Shown here: piece after piece, positions 1-6,300 of the stretch | Layout of the letters: the number at the start of each line of letters is the position of its first letter | Numbering within the stretch: the first letter of the stretch is position 1 | Source: Lentisphaeria bacterium | GTDB lineage: Bacteria; Verrucomicrobiota; Lentisphaeria; Victivallales; UBA1829 | NCBI GenBank assembly: GCA_017540385.1 | Contig: JAFYBD010000218.1 | Location: 1 to 16,653 of the forward strand | Reading direction: 5' to 3' | Length of the DNA stretch: 16,653 nucleotides | Position numbers and translations under genes: made by a program | The notes under the pieces: generated by a model | Database searches by the model: none | What the model was told of the DNA's origin: nothing | The model's input: only the letters and a program-made list of their open reading frames with translations

Positions 1-732
1 GCCGTCATAAGGTCCGCGCCAGGCCAGACGCTCACGTTCCAGTCCGTCAAGTACGACAAGATCGAGACCGGGGCCGGCAAGTTCGCGTTCCGCATGGAGG
101 CCCCGGACACCTGGCAGATCGAAAACGCCCTGCTTGACTGGTGCGGCGGCCACATCCGCCTGGGCGGCGTGACCTACCGCCCCGGCCAGACGACCACCGA
201 AGCCGTGCTGTACTGCGACCGGTTGAACCTGCCGGTCTTCCTCACGCAGATCGGACTCGGGCAGATCAGCGGCTCCGGCGCGATCAACGGCACCATCCCG
301 ATCGTCGTCACGCAGAAAGAAGGCCAGGTCCTGCCGGACAACCTTTATTTCGAGGACGCCTTCCTCTTCTCCACCCCCGGCGAGGACGGCGTGATCCAGG
401 GCGACATCGACGAGGCCATCCTGAGCTCCGAGGGCGGCGTGGAGATGGAACTCGCAAAGGACGCGCTGAAGGATTTCTCCTACTCCTGGGTCCGCGTGAA
501 CATGCTCTCCACCGGCGAGAACAAGGAGGACATGAAACTCTCGCTCCAGCTCGACGGTCGCCCGAACCGCGCGCTCTACTACGCATTCGACGAGAAAACC
601 GCCTCGTTCATGAAAACCAACACGCCGTGCATCTTCCAGGGCATCCGGCTGGATACGAACGTGAACGTCGAATCCGGCAAGGCACTCGAGCTCGTCGATT
701 ACGTGAAACAGATCTTCTCCAGGGGGGACTGA
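1..732 (+). CDS. ydbH: YdbH-like AsmA-family intermembrane lipid-transport protein, C-terminal part (5' end outside window)
   Basis: The reading frame is open from base 1 without a stop, so this is the last ~243 residues of a longer protein. The ATG at 94 lies inside the gene. Alternating beta-strands, for example SGSGAINGTIPIVVTQKEG and the run toward the IFQGIRLDTNVNVESG end, resemble the C-terminal beta-groove of YdbH (formerly a dicarboxylate-transport DUF), an AsmA-like protein. In E. coli YdbH is anchored in the inner membrane and shares with TamB and YhdP the job of moving phospholipids to the outer membrane. The best support is context: a YnbE-like lipoprotein and a YdbL-like protein follow directly, the same three-gene order as E. 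coli ydbH-ynbE-ydbL. By sequence alone the assignment would be weaker. The ribosome-binding site and promoter lie outside the window. Confidence 0.8.
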   Translation, partial: AVIRSAPGQTLTFQSVKYDKIETGAGKFAFRMEAPDTWQIENALLDWCGGHIRLGGVTYRPGQTTTEAVLYCDRLNLPVFLTQIGLGQISGSGAINGTIPIVVTQKEGQVLPDNLYFEDAFLFSTPGEDGVIQGDIDEAILSSEGGVEMELAKDALKDFSYSWVRVNMLSTGENKEDMKLSLQLDGRPNRALYYAFDEKTASFMKTNTPCIFQGIRLDTNVNVESGKALELVDYVKQIFSRGD

Positions 733-753
733 CCGGCCGCGACGATCTCGCAT

Positions 754-799
754 ATCACATAGCAACCGCAGACAATTCAAACATCGCATAACAACCGCA
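754..799 (+). repeat. Imperfect 17-bp direct repeat in the ydbH-ynbE gap
   Basis: Positions 754-770 and 783-799 match at 15 of 17 bases (ATCACATAGCAACCGCA against ATCGCATAACAACCGCA), with a period of 29 bp. The 108-bp gap is CA-rich on the plus strand and poor in G, so the transcript here is probably unstructured. No function is evident; a replication-slippage duplication is the simplest reading. Confidence 0.45.
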
Positions 800-840
800 A
801 CACATCACAATCACCCTCAACCGGGAAAGGAATCAACCAC

Positions 841-1032
841 ATGAAATCATTCCTGCCAATCCTCGCCGCCGCAGCCGTCATGATCGGCTTCGGCGCGTCG
901 TCCTGCATCCGGACGCAGAACGAAGTCGACGTCAAGCCGATCGAGATCAAGCCCGTCCACATCACGCTCGACATCAACATCCGCATCGAGAAGGCCCTCG
1001 ACGACTTCTTCGGCGACCTCGACGCACTTTAA
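841..1032 (+). CDS. ynbE: YnbE-like outer-membrane lipoprotein
   Basis: This is a 63-aa protein; E. coli YnbE is of similar size (about 61 aa). A short hydrophobic leader (residues 4-19) ends in GASSC, giving a plausible though not ideal lipobox with Cys22 as the lipidated residue. The rest is short: a charged stretch (VDVKPIEIKPVHITLDINI) that reads as a beta-strand, then an amphipathic helix. The pattern of an I/V-rich strand followed by KALDDF is typical of the YnbE family. In E. coli, YnbE sits in the outer membrane and its strand stacks onto the YdbH groove, completing a bridge across the periplasm. A purine-rich AAAGGA lies about 10 nt before the ATG. It is flanked by ydbH-like and ydbL-like genes on the same strand, which strongly supports the call. 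Confidence 0.85.
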   Translation: MKSFLPILAAAAVMIGFGASSCIRTQNEVDVKPIEIKPVHITLDINIRIEKALDDFFGDLDAL

Positions 1033-1053
1033 TTCTTTCCAAGGAGACCTCAC

Positions 1054-1485
1054 ATGAAAAAGTTTCTCGCCATTTCCCTCGCCATCTTCGCCTGCGCCAT
1101 CGTCGCGCCGCAGTTCGCCTTCGGAGCCGACAGCGCCACCATCAAGAAGAACATGGCCGAACGCAAGCCGAAAATCGAAACCCTCAAGAAGGCCGGTTCC
1201 ATCGGTGAAAACAAGGCCGGTTACCTCGAAGCCATGAAGGACGCCAAGCTCTCCGAAGACGATTCCAAGCTCATCGAGGCCGAAAACGCCGACCGCAAGA
1301 CCGTTTACACCGCCGTCGCCAAGCAGGAAAAGACCACCGTCGAAAAGGTCGGCGAAATCCGCGCCAAGCAGATCCGCTCCAAGGCCAACGAGGGCGACTT
1401 CATCCAGGAAGAGGACGGCAAGTGGGTCAAGGCCCCCAAACCCGCCCCCAAGGACGAAAAGAAAGACGAAAAAAAGGACAAGTGA
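1054..1485 (+). CDS. ydbL: YdbL family (DUF1318) periplasmic protein
   Basis: This is a 143-aa protein with a clear Sec signal peptide (KK, then a hydrophobic core, with likely cleavage near AFG-AD at residues 23-25). The mature part carries the DUF1318 pattern: GSIGENKAGYLEA (compare GRVGETFYGYL in E. coli), ENADRKTVYTAVAKQ (NAERKASYQQLAKQ) and a terminal GDFIQEEDGKWVK (GEYVQGINGKWVRK). A Lys/Asp/Pro-rich tail (last ~17 residues, PKDEKKDEKKDK) extends beyond the usual ~108-aa family length. A strong AAGGAG precedes the ATG, and the gap to ynbE is only 21 bp, so the genes form one operon. In E. coli YdbL is thought to modulate the YdbH-YnbE bridge. The charged tail is unusual; whether it contacts membrane or LPS is unknown. 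Confidence 0.88.
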   Translation: MKKFLAISLAIFACAIVAPQFAFGADSATIKKNMAERKPKIETLKKAGSIGENKAGYLEAMKDAKLSEDDSKLIEAENADRKTVYTAVAKQEKTTVEKVGEIRAKQIRSKANEGDFIQEEDGKWVKAPKPAPKDEKKDEKKDK

Positions 1486-1509
1486 GCTGAAATAAGCTCG
1501 CCTGACATT

Positions 1510-1538
1510 GACATCCACGGGATGTCCTCCCGTGGATG
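1510..1538. repeat. Perfect 11-bp stem-loop with a competing 6-bp hairpin, between ydbL and the restriction gene
   Basis: CATCCACGGGA (1512-1522) pairs perfectly with TCCCGTGGATG (1528-1538) around a 5-nt loop. The upstream side can instead form GACATC-cacgg-GATGTC (1510-1526), so the two folds exclude each other. No T-run follows on either strand, so this is not a classical intrinsic terminator. It lies 24 bp after the ydbL stop and marks the change from GC-rich envelope genes to the lower-GC restriction gene. It may separate the two transcription units or mark an insertion boundary. Confidence 0.6.
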
Positions 1539-1586
1539 CTTCACCCCATTTTCCCCGGACAAAGCCCCTACGGAGTTCAGGACATC

Positions 1587-4373
1587 ATGACGTTTCAAGA
1601 GCAGCAAAGAGCCGCCAAGGCATTTGCCGAATACTGGAAAGGCAAAGGCTATGAAAAAGGCGAAACTCAGCCTTTCTGGATTGAACTGTTGCGAACTGTT
1701 TTTGGCGTAAGCAATCCTGAACACTTCATCGTATTCGAAAATCAGGTGGAATTGGAGCACACCAATTTCATTGACGCCAGAATCCCCTCAACCGAGGTTT
1801 TGATCGAACAGAAAAGTCTTGGGGTCAATCTTGAAACAAAACAAAAGCAGTCGGACGGGGCGATGCTTACGCCCATGGAACAGGCTAAGCGTTATATCTT
1901 TGGTCTAAAACGCTCAGAGTTCCCTCGATTTGTTGTCGTCTGCAATTTCGAGACGTTCCAGGTTTACGATACAGAGGAACGGAAAACCGATTATATCCAA
2001 CTGTCCGATTTGCCGAAAGAATTTCACCGCCTGCAGTTTCTTGTCGACGCCACCAGCGAAAGCATCAAGCGCGAGATGGAGCTCTCCATGCAGGCCGGCG
2101 AACTCGTCGGCACGCTCTATGATGCGATTCTGAAGCTCTACATCGACCCGACCGCCGACAGCACGCTGAAAAGCCTGAACAAGCTCTGCGTCCGCCTCGT
2201 TTTCTGTCTCTACGCCGAGGATGCAGGCATCTTCCCGATCAAAAACCAGTTCCACGACTATCTCGCCAAGCTCGAACCATCCCGCATCCGTGGTGCGCTT
2301 ATAGACCTTTTCAAGGTACTGGATACGAAAACGGAGGAACGCGATCCCTATCTCAATGATGACCTCGCCGCTTTCCCGTACGTCAATGGCGGTCTCTTCG
2401 CTGAGGAGAATATCGAAATCCCTCGCATCAATGATGAGGTCAAAAACCTGCTCATAGCGAAAGCCAGCGACGACTTCGACTGGAGCGATATCTCTCCGAC
2501 CATCTTCGGGGCAGTTTTCGAAAGTACCCTAAACCCCGAGACGCGCCGTTCCGGTGGCATGCACTACACCAGCATTGAGAACATTCACAAGGTCATCGAC
2601 CCGCTGTTTCTGGACGAGCTCCGCCAAAAGCTGAACGACACCTTGAAGCTGAAGGACGTTAGGGAACGAACCAAGCGGCTCCGCAGTTTTCAGGAGGAGC
2701 TGGCCTCACTCACGTTCCTGGACCCCGCCTGCGGTTCCGGCAACTTCCTCACTGAAACGTTCCTGTCCCTTCGCCGCCTCGAAAACGAAGCAATCAAAGC
2801 AATTCACGGTGATGGGGCCGCATTCCTCGGCGAAGCGCTCTCGCCTGTCCTCATCTCCATTGATCATTTCTACGGCATCGAAATCAACGACTTCGCCGTC
2901 GCCGTCGCGAAGACTGCCCTTTGGATCGCCGAGAGCCAGATGCTGCGCGAAACGGAGGAGATCGTCGGACACGATATTGATTTCCTCCCACTCAAAACGA
3001 ACGCGTCCATCATCGAGGAAAACGCTCTCAAACTCGACTGGAACACTGTCGTCCCGAAAGAACGGCTCAACTACATCATGGGCAATCCCCCATTCGTGGG
3101 ATATTCTTTTCAATCAAACGAGCAGAAAGCCGAAATGCTTTCGATTTACAAGGATGAAAAAGGAAAACCGTATAAGACTGCCGGGAAAATAGACTATGTG
3201 GCTGGATGGTATTTCAAAGCAGCAGAAATGATGCAATCTACCTCAATCCGTACAGCTTTTGTTTCTACAAATTCCATTACGCAGGGGGAACAAGTGGCAA
3301 GTGTCTGGAAACCTTTATATGAACGATTCGGAGTTCATATAGATTTTGCACACCGTACATTCCGCTGGGACAGTGAGGCCAGCATCAAAGCTCATGTTCA
3401 TTGCGTCATTATCGGTTTCAGCATAATTGCATCCAACTCAGAAAAAGTCATATTCGATGAAAACGGGAACAGATTAATTGCTTCAGAAATATCCCCATAT
3501 TTGATTGATGCTCCAACTGTTTTTGTTGAAAACCGAAACAAGCCACTCTGTGATGTCCCGACAATGACAACCGGAAACCGTCCTGCAGATGGCGGGCATT
3601 TAATCATTGAAGAAAAGGACTACAACGATTTTATAACCAAAGAACCCGATGCGAAACAATACATCAAGAAGCTGATTGGCTCAGAGGAATTCATCAACAA
3701 CAAAAAACGTTATTGTCTTTGGCTGGTCAATATATCTCCTGCCGAATTACGAAAAATGCCTCTTGTCATGAATCGAGTAGAACTTTGCCGGAAGGACAGA
3801 TTGAATTCTCCCGATGCCGGCAGACGAAAACTTGCAGAAAGACCTACTGTATTCAGAGAAACTCTAAATCCAGATTCCTTTATTATTGTCCCTTCTGTTA
3901 GCTCAGAGAAAAGACAATATGTCCCCATTGGTTTTATGGGGGATGATACCATTTCAACAAATCTAAATATAATCATTCCCGATGCTACTTTGTATCATTT
4001 TGGAGTTCTCACTTCAAGTGTTCACATGGATTGGATGCGTGCTGTTTGCGGACGGCTAGAAACGCGCTATCGCTATTCCATCAACATCGTCTACAACAAT
4101 TTCCCATGGCCGGAAGCTTCAGACGAACAAAAAAAGGCGATAGAGGAAACCGCGCAGGGCATTTTGGATGCGCGCAACCAATACCCGGATTGCTCTTTGG
4201 CGGATTTGTACGATGAAAACACAATGCCACCTGAACTCCGCAAAGCACATCAGGCAAACGACCTCGCTGTGATGAAATTGTACGGCTACAAGTCCTCCAT
4301 GACGGAGCCTGCCATCGTCGCAGATTTGATGAAGCGATACCAGCAGTTGATGAGTTCATCGGATAAGATGTAA
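1587..4373 (+). CDS. MmeI-like Type IIL restriction-modification enzyme (fused nuclease, adenine methyltransferase and specificity domain)
   Basis: A 928-aa single-chain enzyme, close to MmeI (919 aa). Domains in order: an N-terminal PD-(D/E)xK nuclease with D63...E74-Q-K76 (IPSTEVLIEQKS is the family hallmark); a helical connector (~150-330); a SAM-dependent methyltransferase with motif I DPACGSGNF (379-387) and motif IV NPPF (500-503), which indicates N6-adenine methylation; then a target-recognition domain (~610-860) and a helical C-terminus. Such enzymes methylate one strand of an asymmetric site and cut at a fixed distance. I chose ATG 1587 (MTFQEQQ) over ATG 1536 because a CGGAG lies 11 nt upstream and 1536 falls inside a hairpin arm. 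GC content drops sharply from about base 3100 (just after NPPF) to about 4100, so the recognition domain looks swapped in from another source. No stop or frameshift is seen, so it is probably active. Confidence 0.92.
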   Translation: MTFQEQQRAAKAFAEYWKGKGYEKGETQPFWIELLRTVFGVSNPEHFIVFENQVELEHTNFIDARIPSTEVLIEQKSLGVNLETKQKQSDGAMLTPMEQAKRYIFGLKRSEFPRFVVVCNFETFQVYDTEERKTDYIQLSDLPKEFHRLQFLVDATSESIKREMELSMQAGELVGTLYDAILKLYIDPTADSTLKSLNKLCVRLVFCLYAEDAGIFPIKNQFHDYLAKLEPSRIRGALIDLFKVLDTKTEERDPYLNDDLAAFPYVNGGLFAEENIEIPRINDEVKNLLIAKASDDFDWSDISPTIFGAVFESTLNPETRRSGGMHYTSIENIHKVIDPLFLDELRQKLNDTLKLKDVRERTKRLRSFQEELASLTFLDPACGSGNFLTETFLSLRRLENEAIKAIHGDGAAFLGEALSPVLISIDHFYGIEINDFAVAVAKTALWIAESQMLRETEEIVGHDIDFLPLKTNASIIEENALKLDWNTVVPKERLNYIMGNPPFVGYSFQSNEQKAEMLSIYKDEKGKPYKTAGKIDYVAGWYFKAAEMMQSTSIRTAFVSTNSITQGEQVASVWKPLYERFGVHIDFAHRTFRWDSEASIKAHVHCVIIGFSIIASNSEKVIFDENGNRLIASEISPYLIDAPTVFVENRNKPLCDVPTMTTGNRPADGGHLIIEEKDYNDFITKEPDAKQYIKKLIGSEEFINNKKRYCLWLVNISPAELRKMPLVMNRVELCRKDRLNSPDAGRRKLAERPTVFRETLNPDSFIIVPSVSSEKRQYVPIGFMGDDTISTNLNIIIPDATLYHFGVLTSSVHMDWMRAVCGRLETRYRYSINIVYNNFPWPEASDEQKKAIEETAQGILDARNQYPDCSLADLYDENTMPPELRKAHQANDLAVMKLYGYKSSMTEPAIVADLMKRYQQLMSSSDKM

Positions 4374-4385
4374 GGAGACAATTCA

Positions 4386-4913
4386 ATGCTTTCTATCCTT
4401 TCTTCTCTATTGCGTTTGATTTCTAGCGGTATAACTATTGGGAGCAAAAAAGAAACTAAGATTGACGTGAGCAAAAAACACACCACCTTAGGAAGCAATA
4501 ATTCTTTTAGTGAAACCACTATTGGAACTCTAAACAACACTATAGTCGCTCTTCCTGATTCCGAAATCAAAGCTTCTCTTCTTTTAGAAACTAATCCTCC
4601 AGTCAAAGAATTATTAGATCAAGCTAATAGCATTATGAGGCAGATAGTTGAAAATAACGAGGAGAGACTTTTAGTAATTCGGCGTTATGGAAGAATCGAA
4701 ACAATACTTTTCTTAAAGTCAAAAAAACAATTTCCAATTACGGATAAAGTAGCTATTCCCGATGCCCTCAAATATCTTAATGAACAAAACTATTTGGACT
4801 ATTCGTGGCACAATGATAGAAACACACAATTTGTTTACAACTTAACTCTCAAGGGCCGTGAGTATGGCAAACGGCTCCTTGCATCGGAGAATAAGGGTAA
4901 TACCCCCATATAA
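4386..4913 (+). CDS. Uncharacterised 175-aa protein linked to the Type IIL gene, possible winged helix
   Basis: It is not recognised as a known family. It begins 12 bp after the stop of the restriction gene, with an excellent TAAGGAG ribosome-binding site that overlaps that stop, so the two are almost certainly co-transcribed. It is strongly AT-rich compared with the chromosome. The N-terminus (1-20) is amphipathic or hydrophobic. Residues 27-58 are rich in Thr, Ser and Asn (THTTLGSN-like, SETTIGTLNNT), which suggests beta-strands. Residues 66-90 look helical. The last part (ETILFLKSKKQ, VAIPDALKYLNEQNYLDYSW, NLTLKGREYGKRLL) has the helix-helix-strand-strand spacing of a small winged-helix domain with a LTLKGREYG wing. 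A DNA-binding regulator or helper of the restriction enzyme, or a separate defence gene, is possible but unproven. Confidence 0.75.
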   Translation: MLSILSSLLRLISSGITIGSKKETKIDVSKKHTTLGSNNSFSETTIGTLNNTIVALPDSEIKASLLLETNPPVKELLDQANSIMRQIVENNEERLLVIRRYGRIETILFLKSKKQFPITDKVAIPDALKYLNEQNYLDYSWHNDRNTQFVYNLTLKGREYGKRLLASENKGNTPI

Positions 4914-4921
4914 GGGTAATA
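4891..4921 (+). repeat. 12-bp direct repeat at the end of the AT-rich gene
   Basis: ATAAGGGTAATA occurs at 4891-4902 and 4910-4921, 19 bp apart, with a looser third echo (GATGGTAATT) at about 4924. The second copy contains the stop codon of the 175-aa protein. This looks like a short duplication at the right-hand edge of the AT-rich segment. Confidence 0.6.
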
Positions 4922-4988
4922 ATGATGGTAATTCATAGACAAATCCATGGTTATTTTGCAGGATTAAAACGTTTTATGAGCGGAAAAT

Positions 4989-5024
4989 TGGCGGAGTAAC
5001 TGGCGGAGTAACTGGCGGTGTAAA
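4989..5024 (+). repeat. Three tandem 12-bp copies (TGGCGGAGTAAC) upstream of traX
   Basis: Two copies are exact and the third differs at a few bases. Read from 4987 they encode IGGVTGGVTGGVK in a 35-codon frame that is open from 4939 to the TGA next to the traX start (about 5068). GGV(N/T) repeats of this kind are familiar from linkers at the C-terminus of AlbA_2/divergent-AAA DNA-binding proteins, so this could be a remnant of such a gene. It has no start codon or ribosome-binding site of its own and is not called as a gene. Confidence 0.6.
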
Positions 5025-5066
5025 ACCGCATGAGATACGATACGGCAGAAGAAGGAAACCCCCGGC

Positions 5067-5834
5067 ATGACGAATTATAAGGTGCTGAACGGCAACGCGA
5101 TCAAATTCATCGCGATCATCGCCATGACGATCGACCACATCGCGTGGGCGATCTTCCCCGGCTATCCGCATCGGTGGGCCCCGATCGTGATGCACATCAT
5201 CGGGCGCATCACCATGCCGACGATGTGTTTTTTCGTGGCCGAGGGGTTCTTCCACACGCGAAACGTGAACAAATACACCGCGCGGATGTTCCTCTTCGCG
5301 ATCATCTCCCACTTCGCGTTCGAGATCGAATGGTACGGATTCCGCGACTGGCACGCGCTCATCCCGTTCTACTACAACTACGATGCCAGCCAGACGAGCG
5401 TGATCTGGACCTTGGCGTGGGGCCTGGTGATGCTGCGCGTAGCCTACAGCGAGAAGATCAAAACGTGCTGGGCGAAGACCCTCCTGATCTGCCTGATCTG
5501 CGTGGTGAGTTTCCCCGGCGACTGGAGCTGCGTGGCGTCGCTGCTGGTGCTGTGCTTCGGCACATACCGCGGATGCCTGTGGAAACCGGCGCTGTGGATG
5601 GCGTTCTACGTGGGCGTCTTCGGATACACGTTCTTGCCCTACGATCTGCTGTACGCCACGATGCAGCTGTCCGTGCTGCTGTCGATCCCGATCCTGATGC
5701 TGTACAACGGCCAGCGCGGCAGCAATCCGAAGTTCAACACCTTCATGAAGTGGTTCTTCTACATCTACTACCCGCTCCACCTGGCCCTCATCGGCGTGCT
5801 GAAAACGTACAACCTGCTCCCGATCTACCGGTAA
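5067..5834 (+). CDS. TraX-family integral membrane protein
   Basis: A 255-aa polytopic protein with about eight to nine hydrophobic segments. It opens with the family signature NGNAIKFIAIIAMTIDHIAW (LKWIA-x-IxMxIDHIG in relatives), continues with GRITMPTMCFFVAEGF, and ends with FFYIYYPLHLALIGVL, the FFYxFYPLHL motif typical of TraX (PF05857). TraX of F-like plasmids acetylates pilin. Chromosomal relatives in gut bacteria are related to membrane acyltransferases and their substrates are mostly unknown. AGAAGG lies about 11 nt before the ATG. GC content returns to that of the chromosome here, so it does not belong to the AT-rich restriction segment upstream. No conjugation genes are present, so a role in pilus modification is not supported. 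Length fits the family. Confidence 0.9.
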   Translation: MTNYKVLNGNAIKFIAIIAMTIDHIAWAIFPGYPHRWAPIVMHIIGRITMPTMCFFVAEGFFHTRNVNKYTARMFLFAIISHFAFEIEWYGFRDWHALIPFYYNYDASQTSVIWTLAWGLVMLRVAYSEKIKTCWAKTLLICLICVVSFPGDWSCVASLLVLCFGTYRGCLWKPALWMAFYVGVFGYTFLPYDLLYATMQLSVLLSIPILMLYNGQRGSNPKFNTFMKWFFYIYYPLHLALIGVLKTYNLLPIYR

Positions 5835-5946
5835 GCTCGGGCAGGGCGCAGAGCGCATATTCTTTGCAGTGATAAAAGGTTACCGAGGCAGGAATCCCCC
5901 TCCCCGCATCTTAAAAAAAGGCTGTCCCGCCGCTTTAAAATAAAAA

Positions 5947-6036
5947 TGGCGGAGAGAGTGGGATTTGAACCCACGATAGAGTTGCCCCTATACAGCATTT
6001 CCAATGCTGCGCCTTCGACCACTCGGCCATCTCTCC
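5947..6036 (-). tRNA. tRNA-Ser (anticodon GGA)
   Basis: Ninety nt on the minus strand, CCA included. The acceptor arm GGAGAGA (6036-6030) pairs with the TCTCTCC encoded opposite 5951-5957, with discriminator G and an encoded CCA (5949-5947). The anticodon stem CAGCA/TGCTG holds the loop TTGGAAA, giving anticodon GGA. A long variable arm, typical of type II tRNAs, precedes the T-arm GTGGGTTCAAATCCCAC. It reads UCC/UCU serine codons. Confidence 0.97.
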
Positions 6037-6054
6037 GCAGATAAGATAAAGTAT

Positions 6055-6083
6055 AATATACCATGCTTCCGGATGAATTGCAA
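6055..6083 (-). promoter_or_regulatory. Promoter of tRNA-Ser
   Basis: On the minus strand, TTGCAA (6083-6078) and TATATT (6060-6055) are separated by exactly 17 bp. The expected start is near 6048, about 12 nt ahead of the tRNA. The same two hexamers with the same spacing occur before marR. A large palindrome (6062-6095) overlaps the -35 box and the spacer. Confidence 0.7.
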
Positions 6084-6103
6084 GCCGGAAACATGTTTTT
6101 TTT
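6062..6103 (+). terminator. Intrinsic terminator, plus strand (probable end of the traX transcript)
   Basis: CATG-c-TTCCGG (6062-6072) pairs with CCGGAA-a-CATG (6085-6095) through one C/A mismatch, and eight T follow (6096-6103). It would stop transcription coming from traX after it has crossed the antisense of tRNA-Ser. The stem also overlaps the tRNA-Ser promoter on the other strand. Confidence 0.7.
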
Positions 6104-6105
6104 CC

Positions 6106-6125
6106 AAAAAGCAGGCAAAGCCTGC
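6106..6125 (-). terminator. Intrinsic terminator, minus strand (end of marR transcript)
   Basis: Reading the minus strand, GCAGGC-ttt-GCCTGC (6125-6111) is followed directly by five T (6110-6106). It lies back to back with the plus-strand terminator at 6062-6103 and separates marR from tRNA-Ser. The marR 3' UTR would then be about 175-195 nt long and contain the hairpin array. Confidence 0.75.
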
Positions 6126-6134
6126 ACTAGAGTA

Positions 6135-6268
6135 GTGCCCGGCTCCGCTCGGGCACACACAGAGTGTGCCGATACTGTGCCAAGCTGACGCTTGGATTGC
6201 GGCTGTGTTCTGCTACGCTAGAACACACACAGAGTGTGCCGATACTGTGCCGTGCTACGCGACGGCAC
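6135..6268. repeat. Array of hairpins with a shared loop and unrelated stems, interleaved with a 28-bp direct repeat
   Basis: A 28-bp sequence is repeated exactly at 6154-6181 and 6224-6251 (period 70 bp); it starts CACACACAGAGTG and ends ATACTGTGCC. Around it lie perfect hairpins: GTGCCCG/CGGGCAC (6135-6141, 6150-6156; loop GCTCCGCT), GTGTTCT/AGAACAC (6205-6211, 6220-6226; loop GCTACGCT), GTGCCGT/ACGGCAC (6247-6253, 6262-6268; loop GCTACGCG), and CCAAGC/GCTTGG (6180-6195), whose centre reads GCTGACGC. The loop is conserved while the stems differ but stay self-complementary. Inside the first 28-bp copy, GGCACAC/GTGTGCC (6152-6170) competes with the 6135-6156 hairpin. No open frame explains the segment. 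It lies between the marR stop and its terminator. Confidence 0.8.
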
Positions 6269-6300
6269 GGGGGGGATGGAACAAGATGCCTTGCGGAAAG

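Noticed and set aside
5067..5834. traX as evidence of a conjugative element
   Set aside because: No relaxase, coupling protein, type IV secretion or pilin gene is nearby, and TraX-family proteins are common in chromosomes without conjugation.
4974..5858. A 294-codon minus-strand frame opposite traX
   Set aside because: Product is rich in His, Arg, Glu and Asp with no domain; the plus strand has the TraX signatures and membrane segments.
6154..6251. The 28-bp repeats near marR as a CRISPR array
   Set aside because: Only two copies, the 42-bp intervening stretch is itself hairpin-forming, and there are no cas genes.
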